Shown in pieces: positions 45,927 to 54,255 of a stretch of DNA of 63,299 bases. Positions within the stretch are counted from its first letter, which is position 1. Each line of letters begins with the position of its first letter. The stretch covers positions 1-63,299 of the forward strand of contig CAMFJT010000005.1 of NCBI GenBank assembly GCA_945957125.1, given 5' to 3'. The notes beneath the pieces are model-generated. The model did no database searches and was not told the origin of the DNA. It worked only from the letters and a program-made list of their open reading frames with translations. Position numbers and translations under genes: made by a program. This DNA comes from an uncultured Rhodospirillales bacterium. Lineage in GTDB: Bacteria > Pseudomonadota > Alphaproteobacteria > Reyranellales > Reyranellaceae.

Positions 45927-47186
45927 ATGGACGGATCAGCGGGCAGCGGCGGCGTGGACAGCCGCGCCTCGTGGAGGACGGCATGGCTGGTGCTCGCCAT
46001 CCTGTCGATCTCCTACGGCTCGCCGCTGGTGATCGTTGTCGGCATGAGGTCGATGCAGGAGGCGCTCGGCACCGAGCGCTCGGTGCTGGCGCTGGCCGGC
46101 GCGCTGGTCTGGGTCGGCACCGGCTCGGGCGGCATCCTGATGGGCTGGCTGGCCGACCGCATCGGCCTCGCGCGCACCGTCGCGATCGGCACCTGCATGA
46201 TCGCGGGCGGACTGGCGCTCTCCTCCGTGGGCACGATCTGGGCGCTCTATGTCGGTCACGCCCTGTTGGGCTTCCTCGGCAATGCCGGCGTCTATCCGCC
46301 GCTGCTGGTCTATGTCAGCCGCTGGTTCGAGCGTCGCCGCGGCGCGGCGATCGCGCTGATCTCCTCCGGCCAGTACGTCGCCGGCGTGATCTGGCCCTCG
46401 CTGTTCGAGCGCGCGATGGCCGTGGTCGGCTGGCAGGCGGTGATGCTGGGCTACGGCGCGCTGGCGCTCGTCCTCATGCTTCCGGCCACGCTCCTCCTGA
46501 AGCCGCCGCCCAGGCCTGCACCGGCGCCCGGCCCGGCACGGGCGACAGCGCCGGCGCCCGGCGAGCGTGCGCGGGTCGCCGGGCTCCGTCCGAACGTCGC
46601 GCAGGCGTTGATCTGCGTCGCCGGCTTCTTCTGCTGCATCCCGATGTCGGTGCCGTCGGCGCATATCGTGGCCTTCTGCGGCGATATCGGGATCAAGCCG
46701 ACGCATGGCGCGGCAATGCTGTCGGTCATGCTCGCCTCGGCCTTCCTCGCGCGCCAGCTCTGGGGCGCGCTGGCCGACCGGATCGGCGGCCTGCGCACGG
46801 TGCTGGTCGGATCGGCCTGCCAGGCCGTGGCCATCGCCTGCTTCCTGCTGACCCAGGACGAGGCCGGCCTGTTCGCCGTCTCGATCGCCTTCGGCTTCGG
46901 CTTCAGCGGCATCATCCCGTCCTACAGCGTCGCCATCCGCGATCTCTTCCCCGCCTCGGAAGCCTCGTGGCGCATGCCGCTCACGCTGTTCACCGCGATG
47001 AGCGGCATGGCCTTCGGGAGCTGGTTCGCCGGCGCGCTCTACGACCATTTCGGCTACTACGCGTGGGCATTCGGCATCAGCGTCGTGTTCAACCTGCTCA
47101 ACCTCACGATCATCGGCTTCCTCGTCCTGCGCACCGGCGGGACCGGCCGCACCCTGTCCTGGCCGCTGCGCCGCAGCGTGGCGTAG
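45927..47186 (+). CDS. MFS transporter (oxalate/formate antiporter-like)
   Basis: A 419-residue, 12-helix major-facilitator carrier. The loop 2-3 motif A reads GWLADRIGLARTV, with a second copy GALADRIGGLRTV after helix 8. A proline-rich cytoplasmic loop (KPPPRPAPAPGPARA) joins the two halves. The sequence resembles monocarboxylate/oxalate-formate-type members. The substrate is unknown. It is followed by a 354-base gap holding a partial permease copy. Confidence 0.88.
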   Translation: MDGSAGSGGVDSRASWRTAWLVLAILSISYGSPLVIVVGMRSMQEALGTERSVLALAGALVWVGTGSGGILMGWLADRIGLARTVAIGTCMIAGGLALSSVGTIWALYVGHALLGFLGNAGVYPPLLVYVSRWFERRRGAAIALISSGQYVAGVIWPSLFERAMAVVGWQAVMLGYGALALVLMLPATLLLKPPPRPAPAPGPARATAPAPGERARVAGLRPNVAQALICVAGFFCCIPMSVPSAHIVAFCGDIGIKPTHGAAMLSVMLASAFLARQLWGALADRIGGLRTVLVGSACQAVAIACFLLTQDEAGLFAVSIAFGFGFSGIIPSYSVAIRDLFPASEASWRMPLTLFTAMSGMAFGSWFAGALYDHFGYYAWAFGISVVFNLLNLTIIGFLVLRTGGTGRTLSWPLRRSVA

Positions 47187-47338
47187 CGGTGCATGCGAGG
47201 TGTTGAAGGGGAAGCGATGGACCGGCGAAAGAGGGCATGCCAGGAAGCCGGATGAACGGTCGGTGAGACTTGAAGAGCGGAGTTTCGAGTGGAAGATCGA
47301 CCTTTGACGATGGGAATTTGTCGTCACTCTCCCAAAAT
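47187..47338. other. Non-coding gap after the MFS gene
   Basis: No gene, RNA or clear repeat was seen in this stretch. It ends where the duplicated permease fragment begins. Confidence 0.5.
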
Positions 47339-47505
47339 GGCCGCTTGAGCGAAGTGGCGTAGGCTGTCATCTGCCGGTCGCCAGCGCAGCAGGTAGGATT
47401 GCAGCCGGCGCACCAGGCTCGACAGGATGACGCCGGCGACCATCAGGACAAACATCGCGACCGTCATGCCGGCGGCCTCGACGCGGGCCTCGGCCTCGAT
47501 TGTGT
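47339..47505 (-). pseudogene. Truncated copy of the ABC permease 3' end
   Basis: This stretch repeats 48250-48425 at high identity. The reverse strand still encodes IEAEARVEAAGMTVAMFVLM and onward to LLRWRPA, differing from the intact permease at only three or four of about 43 residues. The word GGCCGCTTGAGCGA, which in the right copy holds the end of higA, is also present here (47339-47352). The fragment has no start and no 5' part, so it is a pseudogene remnant. The higBA pair lies between it and the intact permease. Confidence 0.85.
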
Positions 47506-47524
47506 TTGCTCCCAGCCCGGGAAC

Positions 47525-47538
47525 AGCTTAGCATAGCT
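47525..47538 (+). promoter_or_regulatory. Candidate HigA operator / promoter region
   Basis: AGCTTAGCATAGCT is an imperfect palindrome (AGCT ends, GC centre) two bases before the higB ATG. Antitoxins of this type bind such sites over their own promoter. This rests on position and symmetry only. Confidence 0.3.
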
Positions 47539-47540
47539 AC

Positions 47541-47840
47541 ATGAATGTGGTCTCGAAGGCCACGCTTCGGGCGTTCTGGCATCGCCATCCTCGCTCGCGT
47601 GGGCCTCTTGAGGCATGGTTTGCCGACGTGCGACAGGCCAGTTGGGCAGGACCGGCCGACGTGCGGTCGGAGTTCGGGAATACCGTGGACTTCATTGCTG
47701 ACAATCGGATCATCTTCGATGTCGGAGGCAACAAGTATCGGGTGATCGTGCATGTCGCCTACAGGTTCAAGCGCGTCCTCGTGAAGTTCGTCGGGACTCA
47801 TGCTGAATACGATCGGATCGATCCGGAGACCGTTGGATGA
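47541..47840 (+). CDS. higB: HigB-type mRNA interferase toxin
   Basis: A 99-residue toxin of the HigB family (RelE superfamily), which cuts ribosome-bound mRNA. The family pattern is complete: VVSKATLRAFWHRHP, then PLEAWFADV, ASWAGPADV, RIIFDVGGNKYRVIVHV and the closing KFVGTHAEYDRID. It precedes the antitoxin gene, the order usual for higBA. Its TGA overlaps the higA ATG (ATGA). Confidence 0.93.
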   Translation: MNVVSKATLRAFWHRHPRSRGPLEAWFADVRQASWAGPADVRSEFGNTVDFIADNRIIFDVGGNKYRVIVHVAYRFKRVLVKFVGTHAEYDRIDPETVG

Positions 47841-48259
47841 TCAATCGCCCCATTCGCACCGAAGCGGAGTACAAGGCCGCTCTCGCCGAGATCGAGCCGT
47901 ACTTTGCCCGTGAGCCGGAGGAAGGTTCGGCCGATGCCGACCGGTTCGACCTCCTCACCGTTCTGATCGAGGCCTATGAGGAGCGGCATCATCCGATCGG
48001 TCCGCCACATCCGATCGAGATGATCCGGCACCGCATGAGGACGGCAGGGTATACGCAGGCGGACCTGGGGGAGTTGCTCGGTTCCCGTGCACGCGCCTCC
48101 GAGGTGCTCGCCAAAAAGCGGCGTCTGACCCTGCCGATGATCTGGAAGCTGAGCCAGCGCTGGAAGATTCCGGCCGAGGCGCTGGTGGCGCCCTATCGGC
48201 TGGCAGGCGAAACCCGCCGAAATCCGCCGGCTGGTCCCTCCTCCAGAAAGGCCGCTTGA
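47837..48259 (+). CDS. higA: HigA-type antitoxin with helix-turn-helix
   Basis: A 140-residue antitoxin. The N-terminal half (IRTEAEYKAALAEIEPYF, DLLTVLIEAYE) is the usual toxin-neutralising helix region. The C-terminal half has a HigA/Xre helix-turn-helix (YTQADLGELLGSRARASEVL). The last ~25 residues are a proline/arginine-rich extension (RRNPPAGPSSRKAA). It should repress the operon with the toxin. It converges on the ABC permease gene, with stops 18 bases apart. Confidence 0.92.
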   Translation: MINRPIRTEAEYKAALAEIEPYFAREPEEGSADADRFDLLTVLIEAYEERHHPIGPPHPIEMIRHRMRTAGYTQADLGELLGSRARASEVLAKKRRLTLPMIWKLSQRWKIPAEALVAPYRLAGETRRNPPAGPSSRKAA

Positions 48260-48277
48260 GCGAATGGGTGCGATGTC

Positions 48278-49147
48278 TCAGGTGCCGGCGGCCGTCTGCG
48301 CCGGCCGCCAGCGCAGCAGGTAGGATTGCAGCCGGCGCACCAGGCTCGACAGGATGACGCCCGCGACCATCAGGACGAACACCGCGACCATCATGCCGGC
48401 GGCCTCGCCGCGGGCTTCCGCCTCGATGATCATGCGGCCGATGCCGTGCTCGGCGCCGATGAACTCGCCGACGATCACGCCGATCAGCGAGAAGGAGATG
48501 GCGGGCGACAGCGAGGCGAACAGCCAGGCCATGGTCGAGGGCACGATCACCGTGCGCGTCACCTGCCATTCGCTGGCGCCCAGCAGGCGGGCGGCGTTGA
48601 TGTGGTCGCGGTCGACCGACCGCGCGCCCTCGAAGGTGTTGAAGAACACCAGGAAGACCACGACCAGCCAGGCGGTCACCACCTTGGACGCGTCGCCGAT
48701 GCCGAACGCGAGGATGATGATCGGCGCCAGCGCGATGCGCGGGATCGAGTTGAACGCGGTGATGTAGGGATAGAAGATCTCGCTCAGCCGGTCGGAGCGG
48801 CCGAGCAGCAGGCCGAGCGCGAAGCCCGAGCTGACGCCGGTGAGGAAGCCCCACAGCGTGTTGCGCAGCGTGACGTAGGTGGCGATCCAGAGATTGTTCT
48901 CCGACTTGCCCATGCAGCGCGCGAAGGCGCCGTCGGTCGCGAAGGTCCAGGCGCCGTCGCGGCCGACCAGGCAGCTCATCGCCAGGAACTGCTGGAAGAT
49001 CGCCGACGGCTTGGAGACGAAGTAGGGGTCGAGCAGGTCCGGCACCAGCCAGGGCAGCCGGTCGTGGAACGCCCAGCCCCATTCCCAGATCGCCAGCGCG
49101 CCGAGACCGATGGCGATCTGCCACAGCAGCGTCGAGACGCGCCTCAT
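48278..49147 (-). CDS. ABC transporter permease (SsuC/TauC type)
   Basis: A 289-residue BPD-type permease for a nitrate/sulfonate/taurine-like importer. Six helices are visible. The EAA loop reads ARLLGASEWQVTRTVIVPST, the contact point with the ATPase. The ATG at 49147 overlaps the ATPase stop (ATGA). A ~160-base copy of its 3' end lies at 47339-47505, on the other side of higBA. Confidence 0.93.
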   Translation of the reverse strand: MRRVSTLLWQIAIGLGALAIWEWGWAFHDRLPWLVPDLLDPYFVSKPSAIFQQFLAMSCLVGRDGAWTFATDGAFARCMGKSENNLWIATYVTLRNTLWGFLTGVSSGFALGLLLGRSDRLSEIFYPYITAFNSIPRIALAPIIILAFGIGDASKVVTAWLVVVFLVFFNTFEGARSVDRDHINAARLLGASEWQVTRTVIVPSTMAWLFASLSPAISFSLIGVIVGEFIGAEHGIGRMIIEAEARGEAAGMMVAVFVLMVAGVILSSLVRRLQSYLLRWRPAQTAAGT

Positions 49148-49962
49148 TCGCTGCGTCCCTTTGCGAACTCCTCGCCGAGCGAATGCCAGATGCGCGAGAA
49201 CAGCTCGGCGTATTGCCGCGTCTCGCGCAGCGCCACCGCATCGCGCGGACGCGGGAAGTCGACCCGGAAGTCCTGCTTCACCCGGCCGGGCCGGGCAGAC
49301 AGCAGGATGATGCGGTCTGCGAGCGTCAGCGCCTCGCCGAGATCGTGGGTGACGAACAGCACGGTCTGGCGCTGGCGCTCCCACAGGCCGAGCAGCACCG
49401 AATGCATGTCGAGCTTGGTGTGGGTGTCGAGCGCGCCGAACGGCTCGTCCATCAGCAGGATCTCGGGCTGCGAGATCAGCGTGCGCATCAGCGACACCCG
49501 CTGGCGCATGCCGCCCGACAGCGAGGAGGGATAGAAGCGCGCGAAGCCGTCGAGCCCGGCCTGGCGGATCGCCTCGGCGACCCGCGCCTTGCGCTCGGCG
49601 GGGGGCACGCCCGCGAGCTCGAGCGCGTAGCCGACATTGTCCTCGACCGTGCGCCACGGGAACAGCGTGTCCTTCTGGAAGACGTAGCCAACATGACGCA
49701 CCGGCCGGCCGAAGGTCACCGGCGCGCCGTCGACCTTGATGGCGCCGCCGCTGGGCGCGATCAGGGTCGCGACCATGTTCAGGATCGTGCTCTTGCCGCA
49801 GCCGGACGGCCCGAGCAGCGCCACGAACTCGCCGTCGCCGATGCGGAAGGAGGCATCGTCGACCGCGACGACCTCGCGGCCGTTGGCGATGAATCCCTTA
49901 CGCAGCCTGTCGATCTCGATGCGGCAGCGGCCTGCCGCTGCCTCAGGCGGGGTACTTGGCAT
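49144..49962 (-). CDS. ABC transporter ATP-binding protein (SsuB/TauB type)
   Basis: A 272-residue ATPase. Walker A is GPSGCGKST near residues 52-60. The Q-loop is VFQKDTLFPWRTV, the signature SSLSGGMRQRV, Walker B EILLMDEPFGALD, and the switch histidine THDLGEA. It overlaps the substrate-binding protein gene by 20 bases upstream and the permease gene by four bases downstream, forming one operon in the order SBP-ATPase-permease. Confidence 0.95.
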   Translation of the reverse strand: MPSTPPEAAAGRCRIEIDRLRKGFIANGREVVAVDDASFRIGDGEFVALLGPSGCGKSTILNMVATLIAPSGGAIKVDGAPVTFGRPVRHVGYVFQKDTLFPWRTVEDNVGYALELAGVPPAERKARVAEAIRQAGLDGFARFYPSSLSGGMRQRVSLMRTLISQPEILLMDEPFGALDTHTKLDMHSVLLGLWERQRQTVLFVTHDLGEALTLADRIILLSARPGRVKQDFRVDFPRPRDAVALRETRQYAELFSRIWHSLGEEFAKGRSE

Positions 49963-50992
49963 GCGCCGCCTTGAGGAAGCGGTCGTCGACGGCGTCTTCC
50001 ATCCGGATCGGCTTCAGACCCGTCAGCTCGCCGTACCAGACCTTTCCGCCGCGCGCCCAGGCGTCGGCGTCGATCAGGCCATTCCAGTCGCCGACGTCCT
50101 TCAGCTCGCCGATCTCGAGCAGGTTGGCTTCCCGGGAGGTCGAGCCGACGAAGCGCTCGATGACGCCCAGGATCGTCTCCGGGCTGCTCGCCTTGATGAA
50201 CTGCACCGCGCGCCAGATCGCGTTGGTGAAGGCCTGCACCTTCTCGGGCTCCTTCTCGATCGTGGCGACGAGGCAGAAATTGGCGTTGACCGGCACCGGC
50301 CCGCCGATCACCGCGTTCCAGATCTTCTCGTCGCTCGGCGCGTAGATCACCTTGCCCCAGCCGTTCTTCTCGGCCTCCGTGGTCACCGAGATCGCGCTGG
50401 ACAGCACGTCGATCTGCCGGCTCTTCAGCGTGCCCAGCATGGTGTCGACGTTGCCGACGCCGACCCAGGTCACCTTGTCCGCCAGATCTATGCGCTCCAT
50501 GAAATAGTGCGACCACAGATGCGAGGTGCCGCCGAGCGAGGAGACGCCGACGATCGCGCGCTTGCCATCGGGGCGCTTCCAGGCGGCGAGCTTCTGCATC
50601 GTGTCGATGCCCTGGTCGAACAGGTCCTTGCGCACGGCGAAGCGCACGCCCGGCGCGCGCCGGTCGACGGTGTTGAGCGCCCGCGCCGGGCGGCCGTTCT
50701 TGTTGAGCTGCAGGACGTGCAGGATGTCGGCGATCGCGAAGTCGCCCTGGCGCGAGGCCAGGATCTCGCGCGTCTTCACGCCGCTGCCGCCCTGGATCAG
50801 CTTGAAGTCGTAGCCTTCGTCCTTGAAGAAGCCCTTCTCCATCGCGACGAACTGGACCTGGTAGGTCGGCACCGCCACGGGATAGACGCCCGAGCCGGTC
50901 TTGCCCTGCGCCCAGGCGCCTCGTCCGGCGGCGAACGCCGGCGCGGCCGCCACCGCGCACACGATCTCACGGCGCTTCATCACAAAAGCCAT
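49943..50992 (-). CDS. ABC transporter substrate-binding protein (NMT1/SsuA-like)
   Basis: A 349-residue receptor. The N-terminus KRREIVCAVAAAPAFAAG carries a twin-arginine-like start, with a cleavage site near GAWAQG. The NMT1/THI5-like opening YQVQFVAMEKGFFKDEGYDFKL follows, with RQGDFAIADI. These receptors bind sulfonates, pyrimidine precursors or similar small molecules, and the exact ligand is unknown. It is the first gene of the importer operon. An internal ATG four codons in (MKRREI) is an equally good start. Confidence 0.92.
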   Translation of the reverse strand: MAFVMKRREIVCAVAAAPAFAAGRGAWAQGKTGSGVYPVAVPTYQVQFVAMEKGFFKDEGYDFKLIQGGSGVKTREILASRQGDFAIADILHVLQLNKNGRPARALNTVDRRAPGVRFAVRKDLFDQGIDTMQKLAAWKRPDGKRAIVGVSSLGGTSHLWSHYFMERIDLADKVTWVGVGNVDTMLGTLKSRQIDVLSSAISVTTEAEKNGWGKVIYAPSDEKIWNAVIGGPVPVNANFCLVATIEKEPEKVQAFTNAIWRAVQFIKASSPETILGVIERFVGSTSREANLLEIGELKDVGDWNGLIDADAWARGGKVWYGELTGLKPIRMEDAVDDRFLKAAHAKYPA

Positions 50993-51233
50993 GCTGTGCT
51001 CCGTCCGTCGCTTCCTCGCGCGCCGCAGGCTCTCGTGGCCGGCTTGCGCGATGCGCTACCCCATCACCTTTCGGGGCGCGCGACAACAGTCATGGCTGGG
51101 GGCGCGTCCCTCCAGCAACGCGTCATGCGGTGCGGAAACGCCCGACGAAATTGCACCACTGGAGAGACGCGCCCATGGACGCCAACTTTGCCGGAAATAC
51201 AGCGTGTGAATCTTTCCAGCTGATGTCATGCCG
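50993..51233. other. Intergenic region upstream of the ABC importer operon
   Basis: No convincing gene is present. Short open frames here lack ribosome sites and run into the inverted repeat. It should carry the promoter of the reverse-strand importer operon near 51000-51060. Confidence 0.5.
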
Positions 51234-51316
51234 CTGGGAGCGCGGCTCTCCAGAGCCGCTCTTTAACTTTGGTGTTGCGCCATCCCATGAGCGGCTCTGG
51301 AGAGCCGCGCTCCCAG
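51234..51316. repeat. Perfect 28-bp inverted repeat (copy 2 of the accD-folC element)
   Basis: The left arm 51234-51261 and the right arm 51289-51316 are exact reverse complements around a 27-base loop. The arms contain GGAGCGCGGCTCTCCAGAGC, the same core as the arms at 12637-12714, while the loops are unrelated. Conservation of the arms but not the loop marks a mobile or selected hairpin. It lies in a 444-base gap between divergent units. Confidence 0.85.
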
Positions 51317-51436
51317 AAATGAATAAATGCGCAAGCTCTGATGAACGGAGCGAAGCGGAGTGTCTCGAGATGAGGTGGAATTGTAGCGACAGACAACATG
51401 GTCGGCGCCTATGAGGGGCGCTCCCCGAGCGAAAGA

Positions 51437-52594
51437 CTACTGCTTCCGAGACTCTTCCTGGCCCCAGCCCTTCTTCTCGGCATCGAAGAAGGAGGAGAAG
51501 ACCTTGCGGATCGTGCTCTCGCCGATGTCGCGCGTGATGAACACGACGCGGCTCTTGCGGTCGTCGCCTTCCGGCCAGGCGTCGAGCGTGGCCGGCGGGT
51601 GGAAGACGTGCTGCACGCCGTGGATCACTACCGGCTTGTCGGTGTCCTTGACGTTCAGGATGCCCTTCATGCGCAGCAGGTCGGGGCCGCGATAGGTCAC
51701 CAGCGCGTCGAACGCCGCGGCCACCGTCGACCAGCTCATCGGCTCGTCGAAGGTCATGCAGAAGGAGCGGATGCGGTCGTCATGACGGTTGACGTCGTGC
51801 GGATCCTGCTCGCCGTGCCCATGGGCGTGGTCGTGGGAATGGCCGTGATCGTGACCATGCCCGTGATGATGGTGGCCATGCGCGTGGTCATGGCCGCCCT
51901 CATAGGCCTCCGCCTGCAGCCACTTCTTCACATCGGCGCTCTTGGTCTCGGGATTGTAGAGGCCGGCATTGAGGATCTGGTTGGGATCGATCTCGCCCGT
52001 CGCGACCTCGTGGAAGGGGGCGCCCGGATTGAGATGCTGCAGGCGATGCTTCAGGTCCGCGAGCTTCGGCGCGTCGGCGATGTCGACCTTGGTGAGCAGC
52101 AGGCGGTCGGCCACCGCGGCCTGCTTCACCGCCTCCTCGTGATTGTCGAGCGTGCTCGCACCGTTCACGCCGTCCACCGTCGTCACGACGCCGTCGAGGC
52201 GGTAGCGCGACGCCAGAAGCGGGTCGGTCATCAGCGTGTGCAGGATGGGCGCGGGGTCGGCGAGGCCCGTGGTCTCGACCACCATGCGCTTGAACGGCGA
52301 GACTTCGCCGCGCGAGCGCTTCAGGAACAGCTCGCTCATGGTGCGCACCAGGTCGCCGCGCACCGTGCAGCACAGGCAGCCCGAATTGAGCGTAACCATG
52401 CCCTCGTCGTTGGACTTCTCGACCAGCAGGTGATCGAGGCCGATTTCGCCGAACTCGTTGATGATCACGGCGGTGTCGGCCAGCTCGGGCCGGCGCAGCA
52501 GCTTGTTGAGGAGCGTGGTCTTGCCGCTGCCCAGGAAGCCGGTCAGCACGGTGACGGGGATGCGTTCTTCGGCGGCGGTCTGCGTGTCGCTCAT
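51437..52594 (-). CDS. CobW/COG0523 family metallochaperone GTPase
   Basis: A 385-residue G3E GTPase. The P-loop TGFLGSGKTTLLN is at 18-30, the metal-binding GCLCC at 72-76, the switch TGLADPAP follows, and the base motif is LTKVD. A 35-residue His/Asp/Gly loop (HDHAHGHHHHGHGHDHGHSH type) sits between the GTPase and the C-terminal CobW_C domain, and would bind Zn or a similar metal. Such proteins deliver Zn to client enzymes under shortage. The ATG at 52594 is 11 bases after the CHAD gene. No Zur site was identified. Confidence 0.92.
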   Translation of the reverse strand: MSDTQTAAEERIPVTVLTGFLGSGKTTLLNKLLRRPELADTAVIINEFGEIGLDHLLVEKSNDEGMVTLNSGCLCCTVRGDLVRTMSELFLKRSRGEVSPFKRMVVETTGLADPAPILHTLMTDPLLASRYRLDGVVTTVDGVNGASTLDNHEEAVKQAAVADRLLLTKVDIADAPKLADLKHRLQHLNPGAPFHEVATGEIDPNQILNAGLYNPETKSADVKKWLQAEAYEGGHDHAHGHHHHGHGHDHGHSHDHAHGHGEQDPHDVNRHDDRIRSFCMTFDEPMSWSTVAAAFDALVTYRGPDLLRMKGILNVKDTDKPVVIHGVQHVFHPPATLDAWPEGDDRKSRVVFITRDIGESTIRKVFSSFFDAEKKGWGQEESRKQ

Positions 52595-52605
52595 GTCCAC
52601 TCCGT

Positions 52606-53466
52606 TCAGGCCCGCCAGAAGCGTTCGGCCTCCTTGAACTGCTTCCACGCCTGGCGGAGCTTCTGCCGCCGGCGCTTGTCGCCGGTGGCCGCTTGCCGGG
52701 CGAGCATACGCAGCGGCAGCTCGACGTTTTCCGACGGGCGCGCCGCCACGGCGATATCGTCCAGCATCTGGCCGGCCACCGCGCGATCGTTCATGGCACC
52801 GAGCGCGCCCTGCAGGCGCGTTGCCGCCTCGATATAGGCGCTCGTCCCCGCCGAGGCAAAGGCCGGCCGCAGGAAGCCCGCCGCATAGCGCAGCTTCTTG
52901 ATGGCGATGCGCAGCTCATGCAGCTCTTCATCGTCGAGGCTCTTGAGATGCTGTCCGCGCCGCTCGACCTTGCCGTGACGCCGGTCGAGCAGGGCTCGGC
53001 CGAAGTCTTCCAGCCGGTCCGAGGGGGTGCTGGGTGGGGCCTCTACGAAGGCGAGGAGCTGGCCCTCGAAAGCGTCGTAGCGGGCGCCCGACAGGGCCGT
53101 CCTGGCCCGGTCGTAGTGCAGCCGCGCGAGGCGGGAGGCAATGCGCTTGACCTCGATCGGCACGTCCTGCGCTGTTTCCGTCAGGAAGACGTGCAGGTCG
53201 CGGGCCGGCCCGCATTCGCCCGCCAGCCATTTGGCCTCGGCCGCGAGCGCGCGGATGACGCGGCTCTCGGCAGGATCGTCAATCGCACTGCGAAACAAGC
53301 TGAGTGCGGCACGCAGGCGGCGCAGGGCCACACGGGTTTGATGGATGCCGACCGGCCGACGGCCGGCCAGCACGATCGCGCGGTTCTTCAGGAGATCGGC
53401 ATGGCATTCCGCCACGATCTGCCGCAGCGCCGCCTCGGGCGGGGTGTCGGGGGATAGCGGAGGCAT
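52606..53466 (-). CDS. CHAD domain protein
   Basis: A 286-residue all-helical protein with the CHAD pattern of conserved His and basic residues: HQTRVALRRLRAALSLF near residue 42 and LHELRIAIKKLRYAAGFL near 190. CHAD domains bind inorganic polyphosphate through these basic helices and can accompany CYTH phosphatases, but no CYTH domain is here. It lies 11 bases upstream of the CobW gene and is likely co-transcribed. The C-terminus is very basic (KRRRQKLRQAWKQFK). Confidence 0.92.
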   Translation of the reverse strand: MPPLSPDTPPEAALRQIVAECHADLLKNRAIVLAGRRPVGIHQTRVALRRLRAALSLFRSAIDDPAESRVIRALAAEAKWLAGECGPARDLHVFLTETAQDVPIEVKRIASRLARLHYDRARTALSGARYDAFEGQLLAFVEAPPSTPSDRLEDFGRALLDRRHGKVERRGQHLKSLDDEELHELRIAIKKLRYAAGFLRPAFASAGTSAYIEAATRLQGALGAMNDRAVAGQMLDDIAVAARPSENVELPLRMLARQAATGDKRRRQKLRQAWKQFKEAERFWRA

Positions 53467-53614
53467 GCCCGGGCGAAACTAGCGGCCAAAGACCGTCGGG
53501 CAACCGCAATCGCCGGCGATTTTGTGAAGGTTTTATGTCATCCCGCGCTCCCGGCGGTGCGCGGGGGTGTCTTTCCGGTAGCGGCTGGCAGGCCCGCTGT
53601 CCTAGAGTCGGCCC

Positions 53615-54130
53615 ATGAGTATCGATGCGGCTGCCTTCAAGAAGGGCATGCGTCACCTAGCGGCGAGCGTGACCCTGATCACCACCCGTCACCGCGACCT
53701 GCGCGGCGGCCTTACCGCCACCGCCGTCTGCTCGGTTTCCGCCGAGCCGCCCCAGATCCTGGTCTGCGTCAACAAGACCGCCTCGGCGCACGATCCGATC
53801 GCCGACGCCGGTTTCTTCTGCGTCAATATCCTGAGCCCCGGCCATCGCAAGATCGCCGAGCGCTTCGCCGGCATGGACGGGGTCGAAGGCGACGAGCGCT
53901 TCCACGACATGGGCGAATGGTCGAGCCTGTCGACCGGCGCGCCGGTGCTGAAAGGCTGTCCGGTATCCTTCGACTGCCGCCTGGTCACCAAGGTCGCCGC
54001 CGGCACCCACACGATCTATATCGGCGAGATCGTCGATCTGGTGCTCGATCCGGCGGCCCACGCCCTGCTCTATGCCGACGGCAACTTCGTGCACGGCGAA
54101 CTCCTGAAGAAGGCCGCTCAAGCCGCCTAG
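53615..54130 (+). CDS. Flavin reductase family protein
   Basis: A 171-residue split-barrel FMN-binding protein of the HpaC/flavin reductase family, which supplies reduced flavin to two-component monooxygenases. The family stretches RHLAASVTLITT, GGLTATAVCSVSAEPP and GFFCVNILSPGH are visible, with the NADH-side DGNFVHGEL at the end. No partner monooxygenase is adjacent. It ends 40 bases before tRNA-Gln. Confidence 0.9.
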   Translation: MSIDAAAFKKGMRHLAASVTLITTRHRDLRGGLTATAVCSVSAEPPQILVCVNKTASAHDPIADAGFFCVNILSPGHRKIAERFAGMDGVEGDERFHDMGEWSSLSTGAPVLKGCPVSFDCRLVTKVAAGTHTIYIGEIVDLVLDPAAHALLYADGNFVHGELLKKAAQAA

Positions 54131-54170
54131 CGCGCGGCGGCGTAACCCATTATGGTCCGCCGCCGCCGGA

Positions 54171-54245
54171 TGGGGCGTAGCCAAGCGGTAAGGCAGGGGA
54201 TTTTGATTCCCCCATTCCCAGGTTCGATTCCTGGCGCCCCAACCA
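54171..54245 (+). tRNA. tRNA-Gln (anticodon UUG)
   Basis: A full cloverleaf can be drawn. The acceptor TGGGGCG pairs with CGCCCCA. The D arm is AGCCAAGCGGTAAGGC. The anticodon stem GGGGA/TCCCC holds the loop TTTTGAT with anticodon TTG, and the T arm is CCAGGTTCGATTCCTGG. The discriminator A and a genomically encoded CCA follow. The foreign-looking methyltransferase/sulfotransferase region begins directly behind it. Confidence 0.97.
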
Positions 54246-54255
54246 GCGGCATGTC

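Noticed and set aside
51130-51414. 94-codon open frame across the inverted repeat
   Set aside because: Most of it is the repeat itself and it lacks a ribosome site. No homology is apparent.
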